From NCBI GenBank assembly GCA_025330725.1, contig JAIWND010000065.1, forward strand, positions 1 through 64,000: DNA of 64,000 nucleotides. Direction: 5' to 3'. Of the stretch, positions 63,862-64,000 are shown in pieces. Each line of letters starts with the position of its first letter. Positions within the stretch are counted from its first letter, which is position 1. Source of the stretch: Chlamydoabsidia padenii. Lineage: Eukaryota; Mucoromycota; Mucoromycetes; Mucorales; Cunninghamellaceae. A program made the position numbers and the translations under genes. Below the pieces are notes generated by a model. That model did not search any database. It was not told the DNA's origin and saw only the letters and a program-made list of their open reading frames with translations.

Positions 63862-64000
63862 AAAGATTAATGATGACACAGCTTCATTTCTTTCGATGTA
63901 CGAATCCTGGTTGGCTGGTCTCTTTCTTGTGTTCACAAAATAAATTACAATTCCAAAATAAAAAAACTGATCTGGATATTTGAATCCCGATCATAAAAAA

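Larger units (their letters stand above)
62957..64000 (+). repeat. Repeat D (LTR-like), interrupted by the AT-rich element, runs off the window
   Basis: 62957-63084 and 63862-64000 are the reverse complement of about 49530-49802. It starts TGTTGGTGTGATAT at the point where element C RT breaks off. The 777-base element at 63085-63861 is inserted in it. Confidence 0.65.

Overview
The window looks like a piece of an early-diverging fungal genome, most probably Mucoromycota (Mucorales-like). Genes carry many short GT-AG introns (about 45-90 bases) with T-rich acceptors, A/T homopolymers are common in the introns, and the protein set is fungal: a Rom2-type Rho GEF, a short Ain1-type alpha-actinin, a cystinosin-like transporter and stand-alone homeobox factors. 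Species is not determinable from sequence alone.

Left part (1-25.4 kb) is ordinary gene space with long spacers. In order: a Rho1 GEF (DH-PH-CNH, 5' end outside the window); two related homeobox genes placed head to head across a 4.35 kb spacer; a small membrane protein sharing a 228-base divergent promoter with a 12-exon alpha-actinin gene; two decayed copies of a gene that resembles PD-(D/E)XK nucleases; a tRNA-Asn(GUU); a basic, Gln-rich unknown gene; and an alpha/beta hydrolase with Asp where the nucleophile Ser should be, 56 bases downstream of a 7-exon cystinosin homologue on the same strand.

Right part (25.4-64 kb) is almost entirely nested transposons: a LINE fragment; a foldback repeat; a Helentron-like element with Rep and EEP endonuclease parts; Tnp2/Plavaka-like (CACTA) fragments; three Ty3/gypsy elements (A, B, C); two MULEs (one with TIRs and a 9-base target duplication but a broken gene, one with an intact 6-exon transposase); a Tc1/mariner deletion derivative; MITEs; and solo LTRs. 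Insertion order can be read from target duplications and, in one case, from an unoccupied copy of the target.

The most unusual items are two families of very AT-rich elements that stand out from the host composition. One (29442-31676) encodes a DDE transposase with a C-terminal chromodomain and is bounded by two same-length, apparently identical 221-base direct repeats, each itself ended by the 13-base terminal inverted repeat. The other (777 bases, copies at 26114-26890 and 63085-63861) carries an identical 214-codon ORF of unknown function, imperfect TIRs and 9-10 base target duplications. All family assignments come from motif recognition by eye; no database search was run.
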